Source: Dyadobacter arcticus (GTDB lineage Bacteria; Bacteroidota; Bacteroidia; Cytophagales; Spirosomataceae). From it: DNA of 64,000 nucleotides. This document shows, piece by piece, positions 9,303-18,140 of the stretch (the stretch's first letter is position 1; each line of letters starts with the position of its first letter). The position numbers and the translations under genes were made by a program. The stretch covers positions 150,503 to 214,502 of the forward strand of contig NZ_JAASQJ010000007.1 of the NCBI RefSeq assembly GCF_011762185.1, written 5' to 3'. A model generated the notes under the pieces. It saw only the letters and a program-made list of their open reading frames with translations. It did not search any database and was not told where the DNA came from.

Positions 9303-9442
9303 GTCATTGATGGTCATGGGTAGTCATATGTTGTCATGATTATGGTATCAATCCAATAGTTCACAACGAATGACAATCCCTGACTATTCTCAACAATTAA
9401 TGACCATCTCTGACCATCAATGACCTTTGTGCATTCCCTGAC
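9303..9442. repeat. 10-base-phased GTC/GAC repeat, two facing arms
   Basis: In the left arm GTC recurs exactly every 10 bases (9303, 9313, 9323, 9333). In the right arm TGAC recurs at 9371, 9381, 9401, 9411 and 9421, again in multiples of 10, with a further copy at 9439. The arms are in opposite orientation, so the region is a large imperfect inverted repeat lying between the convergent tpiA and OmpA genes. A related array lies at 52455-52499. Function is unknown; options are a bidirectional terminator-like structure, a helically phased protein-binding site, or a small dispersed element. Confidence 0.75.
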
Positions 9443-9447
9443 CATTC

Positions 9448-10671
9448 CTACACCTGCGTGACGACAAATTCAACCCTACGATTTTTCTTGCGGTCGTCCC
9501 CTTTTGCAATTGGCCGGGTTGCGCCATATCCTTTGGCTTCGATCCGATTGGAATTAATGCCTTTTTCAACCAGATAATTTTTAACTGCTTCAGCGCGCTT
9601 TTTAGACAATTCAAGGTTTTTATCAAAATCCCCAACATTATCGGTATGGCCTTCCACCCTGATTCCAATCCCAGGACTTTCAAGCATCATCTTGACTAAG
9701 CGATTCAGTTCGTCGTACGATTCCGGCAAAAGTGTGAATTGTGATGTTTCGAAATAGATATTTGGGAGCGTAATGGTTTCGCCCACTGCGAGCGGGGTAA
9801 GGTAAAAATCCTGATCAAAAGATCCTTTTTCGGACGAATCAGCTGGGGTAACGCTCAATGTAGCCCCGTAATAACCTTTTGCAATAACACTGAAATTGTA
9901 CTTTTCAGACAGATCGAGGCCTATTTTATACTTGCCCGAGGAAGATTTAATTTGTAAAGAATCGCCTTTTTCGAGATAGGAGATCTGGGCAGGAACTGGA
10001 CTCTTAGTCTTGGCATTATAAACCGTTCCTTTGATCACAGCCATCGTTCCGTCCTGTTTAGCGTTGGATTGAGGTATTTCTGCAACTGACTCCTGCACTT
10101 CTTTTTGCACAGGCTCTTCTGCTTTTGCAGTTGTTTTGGGTGTTTTTACTGGTTGCTTTTTAGGCGGGTTTTTAATGTGAATGCCATAAAAATTCCATGA
10201 TTGAGACCCTTGAGAACTACGGCCTTCGTAAAAATCAAATTCTTCAATACCAGGGGTTAGCCTTTCAAAATAAGCTACAAAATCGACGGTTTCTCCAGCA
10301 TTCACTTCCTTTTTAGTGGCTGTCGGAATATTCTCTGCTTTGATCAGCTTAAACTTCTTTTCAACTTCTCCCGGCTTATATAATCTGGTTTCAGGATCAA
10401 GCCAGATCTGATTGCCTGTTGATTTTTGTTGTTTTTGATCCGGGCCCTGAGGAAAGGGGAAGGGAAATTGCTTTGGAAGATTCTGACTTGCCCGTGTTTC
10501 TATAAACTGCAAATGAATGATCGTATAACGATCATTCAATTCGACGCGCTTGATCTTCACGTAAGGTTGCGACTGTTCGTCTACCTTCGGGTTTTCAGTA
10601 ATTTGCCCAAAACTAACATTGAAGGAAAGTAAAATGGCACCGCAAAATGCCGTAAGCAATTTAAAAGTCAT
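9448..10671 (-). CDS. OmpA-family outer-membrane/peptidoglycan-binding protein
   Basis: This 407-residue protein begins with a signal peptide (cleavage likely near residue 23, before QITENP). A beta-rich N-terminal part with extracellular-type sequence runs to about 170, followed by a Pro/Lys/Glu-rich linker. A carboxypeptidase-regulatory-like or PEGA-like fold occupies about 210-290 (IKGTVYNAKTKSPV). The C-terminal OmpA domain (about 300-407) has IRVEGHTDNVG, then LSKKRAEAVKNYLVEKGI and GYGATRPIA, the standard peptidoglycan-binding signature. It probably tethers the outer membrane to the cell wall. It is a single gene convergent with tpiA; its 3' end abuts the phased repeat. Confidence 0.88.
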   Translation of the reverse strand: MTFKLLTAFCGAILLSFNVSFGQITENPKVDEQSQPYVKIKRVELNDRYTIIHLQFIETRASQNLPKQFPFPFPQGPDQKQQKSTGNQIWLDPETRLYKPGEVEKKFKLIKAENIPTATKKEVNAGETVDFVAYFERLTPGIEEFDFYEGRSSQGSQSWNFYGIHIKNPPKKQPVKTPKTTAKAEEPVQKEVQESVAEIPQSNAKQDGTMAVIKGTVYNAKTKSPVPAQISYLEKGDSLQIKSSSGKYKIGLDLSEKYNFSVIAKGYYGATLSVTPADSSEKGSFDQDFYLTPLAVGETITLPNIYFETSQFTLLPESYDELNRLVKMMLESPGIGIRVEGHTDNVGDFDKNLELSKKRAEAVKNYLVEKGINSNRIEAKGYGATRPIAKGDDRKKNRRVEFVVTQV

Positions 10672-10758
10672 GACCTTAAACTGTTAATTTTTTATAAATA
10701 ACTGCAAAAACGCGTGAACATTCCTGATAGTTTGTTAAAAATTGTTAAAGAAGGTAAC

Positions 10759-11517
10759 CTACTGATTTACAGAGATAAACTCGGACCAGAAACCCGGGTC
10801 ATAGCGTTCCCAGGCATGGCATGCGAATGGTAGCTGGTGATTAGTGAGCTCATAGATAGCTGCCGGGCTTTTCTCAAAAGAAAATTGCAATGCCTCCTGC
10901 CAGCCTGGAAGTTTTAGAAACATTTTCATGGGAATCAACCGCGTTGCTTCTTGCGAAAACAACATATCTTCATTCCCTTTCCAAGCTGGGTAAAAAGCAT
11001 TGAAAATTTTCAGGTAACGTATAAATGCAGGCACGTTCCGCAGAGATAGGCCTCCATTGAGGACATATCGACGATTGGACAATGCATTTGCAAAAACCTC
11101 TTTTGATTCGGCAGGCAACGCATCAAACGCTGTTTGGTGAAAGGAAGGCGCCCCTACATAGTCATATCCTTTTTGACACCAATGTAGCAGTTCATCCCTG
11201 AAAACGTATGCATCCAATTGGTAAAGCAGAATGTATTGATAAGTTGAAAACGTTCTGTAAAAATCAATGGAAATTAGGAGTTTATTATAGGTGTCAATGC
11301 TTTTGAAGTGAGCATCATCCATTGAAAGCAATGCAATAGAAGGATATTTACCGGTAATGAAATCTAACTTAAGGCTTTTTGGCTTTACCACTATCACTGG
11401 GTATGCCCCTAACACGCGCATGCATTGCCTCAGCGAAATTTCTTCATTTTTGGTCAGGTGGGATTGGTATATGGGTATCACCACAGCCACTGACGAATTT
11501 CCTCCTATATCTTTCAC
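10759..11517 (-). CDS. DUF5672-family protein, probable glycosyltransferase
   Basis: The 252-residue protein fits DUF5672: YQYILLYQLDAYVF (a DxD-like Asp), WCQKGYDYVGAP, VLNGGLSLR, a GNEDMLFS acidic motif, and the ending PFACHAWERYDPGFW. The layout (nucleotide-sugar-binding N-terminal half, DxD-like motif, NGG-SLR acceptor motif) is that of GT-A glycosyltransferases, but the family has no firmly assigned reaction that I know of. It starts 14 bases after the upstream GT2 gene, so the two are almost certainly cotranscribed and likely act on one glycan, perhaps a cell-surface polysaccharide. No signal peptide or membrane segment. Confidence 0.8.
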   Translation of the reverse strand: MKDIGGNSSVAVVIPIYQSHLTKNEEISLRQCMRVLGAYPVIVVKPKSLKLDFITGKYPSIALLSMDDAHFKSIDTYNKLLISIDFYRTFSTYQYILLYQLDAYVFRDELLHWCQKGYDYVGAPSFHQTAFDALPAESKEVFANALSNRRYVLNGGLSLRNVPAFIRYLKIFNAFYPAWKGNEDMLFSQEATRLIPMKMFLKLPGWQEALQFSFEKSPAAIYELTNHQLPFACHAWERYDPGFWSEFISVNQ

Positions 11518-11531
11518 ATTGAGCTGATTAA

Positions 11532-12509
11532 TTATTCAAGAAGATCCCCAATTGCTGGCAGCCACCAATCTTTGCTGCTGAACCGGTAATAGCCTCTTAC
11601 CAAATTACTTATAACCGGATTTAATCGTCGAAGCCGGTTTACAGGAAGCGATGCTCTGTGGTAGAAGTGCTTTTGAGATAAATACAGCTTGATCAGCTTT
11701 TCCCTGGGCACGAAGGGAATGGATCTTAATAGCAGATACATCTCATTCAACTTATTGGCCTTTTCTTTTAGCGGCACCAACTTCATCTCACGGTCGCGCA
11801 CAAACCGATCTTTTAGCTGGACTTTATCAATTTTATTCCCAAAACCTACCTGCTGAGTTGAATGCATCCGGTAATAAATTAGCGTTTCAGGAATGAAGTC
11901 TATCTTGTTTTGAAGGCTTAGAACCATCGCAATCCATGCATCATGAATTAAATCTTGCACATGTGTGGGGAATGGGTACAGCCTTTCCAGACAAGATTTT
12001 CTGAGGGCCATGGTGGCACCGGTAACTACAAAACCAGTGAAAAGAATCTCATACGGCTTTCCGTTTTTCCATTTGGCCTGTTCGCGCTTGTCAAAGTTGA
12101 TTTCCTGCCAGATCGTGCGTCCGGTAGGTTCAGAAAAGTCATCCATCATCAACGCATCCGTAAAAATCGCGTCTGTATCGGTATGGGATCGGAGATAGTC
12201 AACTTGTTTTTGAACCCTGTCTTCACGCCATCTGTCGTCCTGATCGGTTAGTAAAATGATATCTCCCTGGCATAGCGACATACATTTCTCAAAATTTTTG
12301 GTCGAACCCAGATTTTGCTCGTTGATATAAATACGGACCGGAAAATTGCTTGTAGCTGCAAAAGATTCGATGATTGCAATGGTATTATCCTTTGACTTAT
12401 CGTCGCAAACCACCAACTCATCCACTGAAACTGTCTGATCAGCAATGCTCTTCAACTGTTCGGGCAAGTATTTGGCCCCGTTGTAAGTGCACATGGCTAC
12501 TGAAACCAT
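11532..12509 (-). CDS. Family 2 glycosyltransferase (rhamnosyl/galactosyl-transferase type)
   Basis: The 325-residue protein starts with the GT2 fold: VSVAMCTYNGAKYL, the UDP-binding VCDDKSKDNT (about 35-44), and LTDQDDRWRED (about 87-97) carrying the DxD motif. A central DLIHDAWIAMV block and a C-terminal MHSTQQVG motif match bacterial GT2 enzymes that add sugars to surface polysaccharides. Donor and acceptor cannot be told from sequence. It heads a two-gene leftward unit with the DUF5672 gene. No transmembrane helices, so it acts at the cytoplasmic face of the membrane. Confidence 0.88.
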   Translation of the reverse strand: MVSVAMCTYNGAKYLPEQLKSIADQTVSVDELVVCDDKSKDNTIAIIESFAATSNFPVRIYINEQNLGSTKNFEKCMSLCQGDIILLTDQDDRWREDRVQKQVDYLRSHTDTDAIFTDALMMDDFSEPTGRTIWQEINFDKREQAKWKNGKPYEILFTGFVVTGATMALRKSCLERLYPFPTHVQDLIHDAWIAMVLSLQNKIDFIPETLIYYRMHSTQQVGFGNKIDKVQLKDRFVRDREMKLVPLKEKANKLNEMYLLLRSIPFVPREKLIKLYLSQKHFYHRASLPVNRLRRLNPVISNLVRGYYRFSSKDWWLPAIGDLLE

Positions 12510-12667
12510 AATGTGGATTTAAATTTTACAAAATCGCAATTTAACACCAACCCCACCGGTTTCGCAAACGTGCGGGTGATTTTCGGAGAGAATCGTTGCC
12601 TTTTATGACCTATCAGGCTACATTGCAGATTCCCGAAATTCAGAATAAAGTTACCAAATGCATTTGA

Positions 12668-13219
12668 ATGGCCTTACCAGATCTACTTAAGAAGGCGATT
12701 GTCCAGATGCCTGTTAAAGAAAAGGATAAATTACTCCTCAGGCTAATTACCAGGGACAAAACGCTTGCAGACAGGCTTCAATTCGAGCTGATTGAGGAGA
12801 GCTCTACCATACCGGAACGCAGGGAAGATCTCATGGCGAACATTGTCCGGACTTCGACATTTAACCAAAATACACCTGGCTGGATTTTGATGGACATGCG
12901 CAATCTCAGCGGCGATATTGCCTATCATGTCAAAGTAACCAAAGACAAAATCGGGGGATTAGAACTTAACCTTTTCCTACTCAATACTTTTATGGATAAG
13001 TATCCCAATATCCTGAAAACCTATTCGTCACGCGCCGATACCTGCGCGCTGTACATTGCCAAGAAAGCTCACGTGATACTGAATGGTCTTGAAAAACTGG
13101 ATGAAGATTATCGGGTAGATTACATCAAGGATACGAACCGGATGCTGGTGTCGGTTTACACATTGTGTTCTAAAGTGTACGCCCGCCAGCTTGATCTTCC
13201 GCAGCAAATCGATAGTTAA
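12668..13219 (+). CDS. Conserved protein of unknown function
   Basis: The 183-residue protein is not recognised as a named family, although the opening (LLKKAIVQMPVKEKDKLLLRLITRDKTL) looks like proteins seen in other Cytophagales. It is predicted mostly alpha-helical and cytoplasmic, with no signal peptide, membrane segment or catalytic motif visible. Charged helix-forming stretches and a Cys pair in SRADTCALYIAKKA and VYTLCSKVYARQ are the only notable residues. It stands alone, 120 bases before uvrA on the same strand; the gap holds a weak inverted repeat (TTGGCGC...GCGCCAA, about 13229-13261) without a T-run. Confidence 0.6.
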   Translation: MALPDLLKKAIVQMPVKEKDKLLLRLITRDKTLADRLQFELIEESSTIPERREDLMANIVRTSTFNQNTPGWILMDMRNLSGDIAYHVKVTKDKIGGLELNLFLLNTFMDKYPNILKTYSSRADTCALYIAKKAHVILNGLEKLDEDYRVDYIKDTNRMLVSVYTLCSKVYARQLDLPQQIDS

Positions 13220-13339
13220 ATGCAAGAATTGGCGCGCTATTTTACCCCTTGAAGCGCCAAACTAAATAACTTAACTTTTGGTTTCTATAAAGATCGGTAC
13301 ATTGCCAACTTCTGCCGAATATCCACTTGAATTTCTTCT

Positions 13340-16204
13340 ATGATGCATTTAGCTGTACCTCGGATTGAGGCTTCCCAATTCGATGATCTGGATCCAAGAA
13401 AATACATTCTGATCAAAGGTGCCCGGGTTAATAATCTTAAAAATATTGATGTAGCAATTCCCCGCAATAAACTGGTTGTGATTACCGGACTTTCGGGTTC
13501 AGGTAAGTCATCATTGGCTTTCGATACACTGTTTGCCGAAGGGCAACGCATGTATGTGGAAAGTTTGAGCAGTTATGCCAGGCAATTCCTCGGCAGGATG
13601 GAGAAGCCGGAAGTTGAGTACATTAAAGGCATTTCTCCTGCCATTGCGATTGAACAGAAAGTTAATACGCGTAATCCGCGCTCAACAGTAGGTACTTCCA
13701 CGGAAATTTATGATTACCTCAAATTACTTTTTGCACGCATTGGACATACTTTTTCACCTGTTTCAGGGGATCTGGTTAAAAAAGATTCGGTAACGGATGT
13801 TGTAAATTATATGCTCGCGTTTGACGAAGGAACGCGGGTAATGATACTGGCTCCGTTATTGGTTCGAGAGGGACGCTCTCAGCAGGAAGAGCTTACCATT
13901 TTGCTCTCGAAAGGCTACAACCGGATCATGCTGAATGAGGAAGTTGTTTCGATAGAAGACATTTTGGAACGGCCGGACGACTTTTCACAGTCAGGTAATC
14001 AGATTTTTATACTAATAGATCGCGCCGGAATCAAGCATGATGACGAGGATACGCAGTACCGTTTATCCGATTCTGTACAAACTGCTTTCTTTGAAGGAGA
14101 AGGAATCTGCATTGTTCAGGTTGTTGATATTGAAAAAAGGATTTTCTCCGACAAATTCGAATTGGACGGGATCATATTTGAGGAGCCTAGCGTCAATCTT
14201 TTCAGTTTCAATAATCCTTACGGAGCTTGCAAACGCTGTGAAGGTTTTGGTAAAATTCTGGGGATTGATCCCGATCTGGTTATTCCGGATAAAAGTCTTT
14301 CCGTGTATGAAGGTGCAATTGCTCCCTGGCGTACCGAGAAAATGAATGACTGGCTTGTCCCGCTCGTTCGGAATGGCGTTAAGTTCGACTTTCCAATTCA
14401 CAGACCATATAAAGACCTTACAACAGAGCAAAAAGAATTACTCTGGACTGGGAATCAATATTTTCAAGGAATCAATGCTTTTATTGCCGAGCTTGAAACG
14501 CAAACTTATAAAATCCAATACCGGGTTATGCTATCCCGTTTTCGAGGTCGTACCACCTGTCCGGATTGCCGTGGTTCGCGTTTGAGGAAAGATGCTTCTT
14601 TTGTCAAAATTGGCGGTGCCTCTATTACTGATCTTGTTTTAAAGCCGATTGAAGATGTGTCTGTATTTTTCAAAAATCTGGAATTAGGTGAACACGACCG
14701 CCAGATCGCCAGACGGGTACATACTGAAATAGAAACACGGCTGGACTATATGAACAGGGTTGGTCTTGGTTACCTTACTTTAAACAGATTAACCAGCACA
14801 TTATCCGGCGGAGAATTCCAGCGTATTAAACTCGCCACTTCATTGGGAAGTGCTTTGGTAGGTTCGATGTACATACTCGATGAGCCCAGCATTGGTCTTC
14901 ACCCAAGAGATACCCAGCGCCTGGTAGGCGTTTTGGAGTCGCTTCGTGATCTTGGAAATACGGTTATCGTTGTGGAACATGAGGAAGAAGTCATGCACGC
15001 AGCCGACCAGATCATTGATATCGGCCCCGAGGCTGGTACGGGCGGCGGTCATGTAGTTTTTCAGGGTAACCAGGAGGACATTGCTAATTTGAAAGACAAT
15101 GGTGCAGATCGGAATGATGAGCTTGAAGCCAAATCGCACACATTAGATTTTCTATTAGGTAATGATTCGATTGAGGTGCCCAAAGTAAGAAGGAAGTCGC
15201 TCCATCATCTTGAAATCAAAGGGGCGAGAGAGAATAACCTCAAAGAGCTGGATGTTAAAATCCCTCTCAATAACCTGACCGTGGTGACAGGAGTAAGCGG
15301 CTCGGGGAAATCAACATTGATCCGAAAAATACTTTATCCCGCCCTAATGCGTCTGAAAGGCGAATTCAGTGAAGAAGTTGGAAGGTTTGACGAGTTAACT
15401 GGAAGCGTCGACAGAATTGAAGCAGTTGAAATGATCGACCAAAATCCAATAGGTAAATCTTCGCGTTCTAATCCGGTTACTTACATTAAAGCATACGATT
15501 ATATCCGGCAAATGATGGCAGATCTGCCACTTTCAAAGGCGAGAGGCTATAAACCTTCCCACTTTTCATTCAATGTTGATGGGGGTCGCTGTGAAATTTG
15601 TCAGGGCGAAGGTCAGGTTAAAATTGAAATGCAGTTCATGGCCGACATTTACCTTAAATGTGAAGGCTGCAATGGAAAACGATTTAAGCAGGAGATTCAG
15701 GAAGTCAGGTATCAGGAAAAGGATGTTGCGGAAATATTGGATTTGACTGTGGATGAAGCGATTGAGTTTTTCAGGGAAAACGAGCCAAAATTGGCAGATA
15801 AGTTAATTCCATTGCAGGAGGTTGGGCTTGGATATGTGGGGCTTGGGCAATCATCGAACACGCTTTCCGGCGGGGAAGCGCAGCGTGTGAAACTTGCATC
15901 ATTCCTCGGAAAAGGTTCTTCCAACAAAGGGAAAATGCTCTTCATCTTTGATGAACCAACTACCGGATTACACTTTCATGATATCAAAAAGCTATTGAAA
16001 GCCATCAATGCATTGGTAGAGCAAGGGGATAGTGTGATCATTATTGAGCATAATATGGAAGTTATCAAAAGTGCGGACTGGATTATCGATCTTGGCCCCG
16101 AGGGCGGCGAAAAAGGAGGCTATCTTACATTTGCCGGAATTCCTGAGGACATGGTGAAGATTGAAGGCAATTATACTGCGGACTTTTTGAAGGATAAGAT
16201 TTGA
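13340..16204 (+). CDS. uvrA: Excinuclease ABC subunit UvrA
   Basis: This 954-residue protein is the damage-recognition ATPase of nucleotide excision repair, acting as a dimer with UvrB. It has two ABC ATPase modules: Walker A GLSGSGKSS at 50-58 and GVSGSGKST near 652, each with an LSGGE signature and an EPS/EPT Walker B. Zinc-binding pairs CKRC (near 297) with CPDC (near 410), and CEIC (near 751) with CEGC (near 774), are intact. RQFLGRMEKPEVEYIKG is the UvrB-binding or signature-domain region. Length is normal. The start could be either of the two consecutive ATG codons. Its stop codon overlaps the -33 element of the following toxin-antitoxin promoter. Confidence 0.97.
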   Translation: MMHLAVPRIEASQFDDLDPRKYILIKGARVNNLKNIDVAIPRNKLVVITGLSGSGKSSLAFDTLFAEGQRMYVESLSSYARQFLGRMEKPEVEYIKGISPAIAIEQKVNTRNPRSTVGTSTEIYDYLKLLFARIGHTFSPVSGDLVKKDSVTDVVNYMLAFDEGTRVMILAPLLVREGRSQQEELTILLSKGYNRIMLNEEVVSIEDILERPDDFSQSGNQIFILIDRAGIKHDDEDTQYRLSDSVQTAFFEGEGICIVQVVDIEKRIFSDKFELDGIIFEEPSVNLFSFNNPYGACKRCEGFGKILGIDPDLVIPDKSLSVYEGAIAPWRTEKMNDWLVPLVRNGVKFDFPIHRPYKDLTTEQKELLWTGNQYFQGINAFIAELETQTYKIQYRVMLSRFRGRTTCPDCRGSRLRKDASFVKIGGASITDLVLKPIEDVSVFFKNLELGEHDRQIARRVHTEIETRLDYMNRVGLGYLTLNRLTSTLSGGEFQRIKLATSLGSALVGSMYILDEPSIGLHPRDTQRLVGVLESLRDLGNTVIVVEHEEEVMHAADQIIDIGPEAGTGGGHVVFQGNQEDIANLKDNGADRNDELEAKSHTLDFLLGNDSIEVPKVRRKSLHHLEIKGARENNLKELDVKIPLNNLTVVTGVSGSGKSTLIRKILYPALMRLKGEFSEEVGRFDELTGSVDRIEAVEMIDQNPIGKSSRSNPVTYIKAYDYIRQMMADLPLSKARGYKPSHFSFNVDGGRCEICQGEGQVKIEMQFMADIYLKCEGCNGKRFKQEIQEVRYQEKDVAEILDLTVDEAIEFFRENEPKLADKLIPLQEVGLGYVGLGQSSNTLSGGEAQRVKLASFLGKGSSNKGKMLFIFDEPTTGLHFHDIKKLLKAINALVEQGDSVIIIEHNMEVIKSADWIIDLGPEGGEKGGYLTFAGIPEDMVKIEGNYTADFLKDKI

Positions 16205-16233
16205 TTTCGAAAAAAGTCACTTATATTTGTGAC
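16200..16233 (+). promoter_or_regulatory. Promoter with overlapping palindromic operator for the DUF2384/RES pair
   Basis: TTTG at 16200-16203 and TATATTTG at 16222-16229, spaced by 18 bases, form a good Bacteroidota promoter. The -7 box sits inside the inverted repeat GTCAC-N8-GTGAC (16216-16233), and a further half-site (GTTCAC) follows at about 16237. This is the expected place for autorepression by the antitoxin. Confidence 0.7.
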
Positions 16234-16256
16234 ATAGTTCACTTATAGCTTTGGTT

Positions 16257-16682
16257 ATGGCTTTGAAAATGTTTCAGGAGGATTTTGTTCAATATGGCTC
16301 AAAACCTTCATTAGGCTTTAATGTAATTCAAACATCCAGAGAAGGTGTTTTGCGCTCCGTTGCCGATGACGTTTCGAAACTTGTGGGACTTACTGACAAT
16401 GAGATTGCTTACGTCCTGGGCATGACGCCCAGAAATCTTCACCGGATACTACCCGAAAAGAAACTAGGTACAGAGGCTTCTGAGAGATTATTACTGCTTC
16501 GGAATATCCTGATTCACGCATTGGATACCTTTGAAGGAAGAGGCAATACAGTGCGCCACTGGCTGAGAACGCCAATGCGTGAGCTGAATGATCAATCTCC
16601 TTTGCAATTAATGGATACCATAACTGGCTTCGGGCTGGTAGATGACGTTTTGGGACGTCTGGATTATGGTCTTCCTGCCTAG
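16257..16682 (+). CDS. DUF2384 (Xre/MbcA/ParS-type) antitoxin
   Basis: The 141-residue protein has an N-terminal helix-turn-helix-like part (about 30-70: LTDNEIAYVLGMTPRNLHRIL) and a C-terminal toxin-binding domain with WLRTPMRELNDQSPLQLMDTITGFGLVDDVLGRLDYG, the typical DUF2384 signature. It is expected to bind and neutralise the adjacent RES toxin and to repress its own promoter. The start is set at the ATG at 16257, since the alternative TTG six bases earlier adds nothing. It ends ten bases before the toxin start, the usual antitoxin-first order. Confidence 0.9.
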   Translation: MALKMFQEDFVQYGSKPSLGFNVIQTSREGVLRSVADDVSKLVGLTDNEIAYVLGMTPRNLHRILPEKKLGTEASERLLLLRNILIHALDTFEGRGNTVRHWLRTPMRELNDQSPLQLMDTITGFGLVDDVLGRLDYGLPA

Positions 16683-16692
16683 CCGATTCATT

Positions 16693-17160
16693 ATGCCAAT
16701 GGTTTACAGGATTATTAGTGAAAAATTTCATATTCAACCATTTTCTACAGAAGGCAGCCGATTGTATGGCGCCCGGTGGAACCCCAAAGGAACCGGCGTT
16801 CTGTATACTACCTCTACTCCGGAATTGGGCCTTGTAGAAACACTGGCGCACGCGCCCGGGATACGTTATGAGGATTTGCCAACCTATTGGCTCGCCTCCA
16901 TCCAAATTCCGGACGATATCCGCTACTTTTCCAGAGAGGAAATGCCTGATTACTGGCAGGATAAGACCTACGAACGAACCCAGCAATGGCTTAAAGACTG
17001 GCTTTCAAAACCCGACAAACTTGCTGTCGCAATTCCTTCTGTAATTGTGCCTTTTTCTCAAAACATTATCCTTCACCCGCGTCACCCGCTTTTTCCTGAA
17101 ATAGCACTCAGAGCGCAGGAAAGAATTCCTATTGATCCAAGATTATGGCGGGTCAAATAG
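16693..17160 (+). CDS. RES-domain toxin (NAD+-degrading family)
   Basis: The 155-residue protein is a RES-family toxin; characterised members deplete NAD+. The conserved features are present: MVYRI at the start, GARWNPKGTGVLYTTSTPELGLVETLAH (the Arg, Tyr and Glu of the active site), and VPSVIVPFSQNIILHPRHPLF near the end with the conserved Ser and Asn. Of two close ATG starts (16693, 16699) either would do; a longer upstream frame overlaps the antitoxin and is less likely. Size is standard. It is cotranscribed with the DUF2384 antitoxin. No disruption is seen, so the module looks intact. Confidence 0.9.
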   Translation: MPMVYRIISEKFHIQPFSTEGSRLYGARWNPKGTGVLYTTSTPELGLVETLAHAPGIRYEDLPTYWLASIQIPDDIRYFSREEMPDYWQDKTYERTQQWLKDWLSKPDKLAVAIPSVIVPFSQNIILHPRHPLFPEIALRAQERIPIDPRLWRVK

Positions 17161-17246
17161 CCCAAATCCATTTGGACGCAGTATTTGTGCTGAGTAAAGA
17201 AAATCGACAATAGACTTATTGAAGCTTAAACCAATATCCAAATCCA

Positions 17247-18083
17247 ATGAAGTTATACAAAACTGAAAATGGCATTATTCTTGAAAATGATGACATTTTC
17301 TATCGTTTGCATGAAAATGATTGGGATCTTGCCGTAAACCGCGATAACCTTTTTGAGTGGCTTGAAATACAAATCGAAAGCTTAATTCCACTTACATTTA
17401 CCGAGGATATTCCAATGCCTGAAATTCTGGCGCCGATCGGGTCGCAGGAGGTGTGGGCTTCGGGGGTAACTTATTTTAGAAGCCGCACCGCCCGAATGGA
17501 AGAATCTGAAAAAGCCGGTGGAGGAAATTTTTATGATAGGGTTTATGAAGCCGAACGTCCCGAACTTTTCTTCAAATCAACAGCATGGCGGGTGGTTGGC
17601 AACCACGGTACAGTACGCATTCGCAGGGATTCGACCTGGGATGTTCCCGAGCCGGAACTAACACTTTTCGCATCTTCTTCGGGAATTTTGGTTGGTTACA
17701 CAATTGGTAATGATATGAGCTCACGCAGTATTGAGGGAGAAAATCCGCTCTACTTGCCGCAGGCAAAATCTTACACCGGCAGCGCCGCATTGGGTCCTTG
17801 TCTGTATGTTCCCGAATATCCGCTTGTTGATGAAACCGCTATCGATTTGACGATTATCCGTGGCGCCGAAGAGATCTTTAATGGTCAGGTAACATTGTCG
17901 CAAATGAAACGAAAACCTGAAGAATTGCTGCACTATCTTTTCAGAGAAATGTCGTTTCCGCAGGGATGTTATCTGATGACGGGCACCGGCATAATCCCTC
18001 CATCGGATTTTACGCTCCGGAAAGATGATATCGTCCACATTACCATCGAACCCATAGGTACGTTGACGAACACAGTGGGTTAA
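17247..18083 (+). CDS. Fumarylacetoacetate hydrolase (FAH) family protein, possibly a 2-keto-3-deoxy-sugar-acid dehydratase
   Basis: The 278-residue protein has the FAH fold: an acidic metal site DVPEPELT (about 131-138), GYTIGNDMSSRSIEGENPLYLPQAKSY (about 150-176), and a C-terminal TGTGIIPP. The stretch ASGVTYFRSRTARMEES resembles 2-keto-3-deoxy-D-arabinonate dehydratases more than fumarylacetoacetases or acylpyruvases, so a sugar-acid dehydratase role is possible but unproven. No pentose or uronate catabolic genes lie next to it. Cytoplasmic, with no signal peptide. A strong hairpin terminator follows at once. Confidence 0.8.
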   Translation: MKLYKTENGIILENDDIFYRLHENDWDLAVNRDNLFEWLEIQIESLIPLTFTEDIPMPEILAPIGSQEVWASGVTYFRSRTARMEESEKAGGGNFYDRVYEAERPELFFKSTAWRVVGNHGTVRIRRDSTWDVPEPELTLFASSSGILVGYTIGNDMSSRSIEGENPLYLPQAKSYTGSAALGPCLYVPEYPLVDETAIDLTIIRGAEEIFNGQVTLSQMKRKPEELLHYLFREMSFPQGCYLMTGTGIIPPSDFTLRKDDIVHITIEPIGTLTNTVG

Positions 18084-18085
18084 AC

Positions 18086-18119
18086 AAAAAAAGCTGCAAG
18101 AGTTGATCTTGCAGCTTTT
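18086..18119. terminator. Bidirectional intrinsic terminator
   Basis: A 13-base stem of AAAAGCTGCAAG type pairs with CTTGCAGCTTTT around a short loop. The minus strand carries a T-run of seven after it and the plus strand four, so it serves both the FAH gene and the convergent secreted-protein gene. Confidence 0.85.
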
Positions 18120-18140
18120 CAAATATGGATAAAGTATCGT

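Noticed and set aside
9303..9442. CRISPR array
   Set aside because: The repeat unit is only three to four conserved bases with 10-base period and reversed arms; no direct repeat and spacer pattern and no cas genes.
13229..13261. Terminator after the unknown gene at 12668-13219
   Set aside because: TTGGCGC/GCGCCAA stem has an 18-base loop and no T-run on either strand.
16390..16986. 198-residue open frame antisense to the toxin-antitoxin genes
   Set aside because: Lies wholly opposite two well-supported genes and resembles no protein family.
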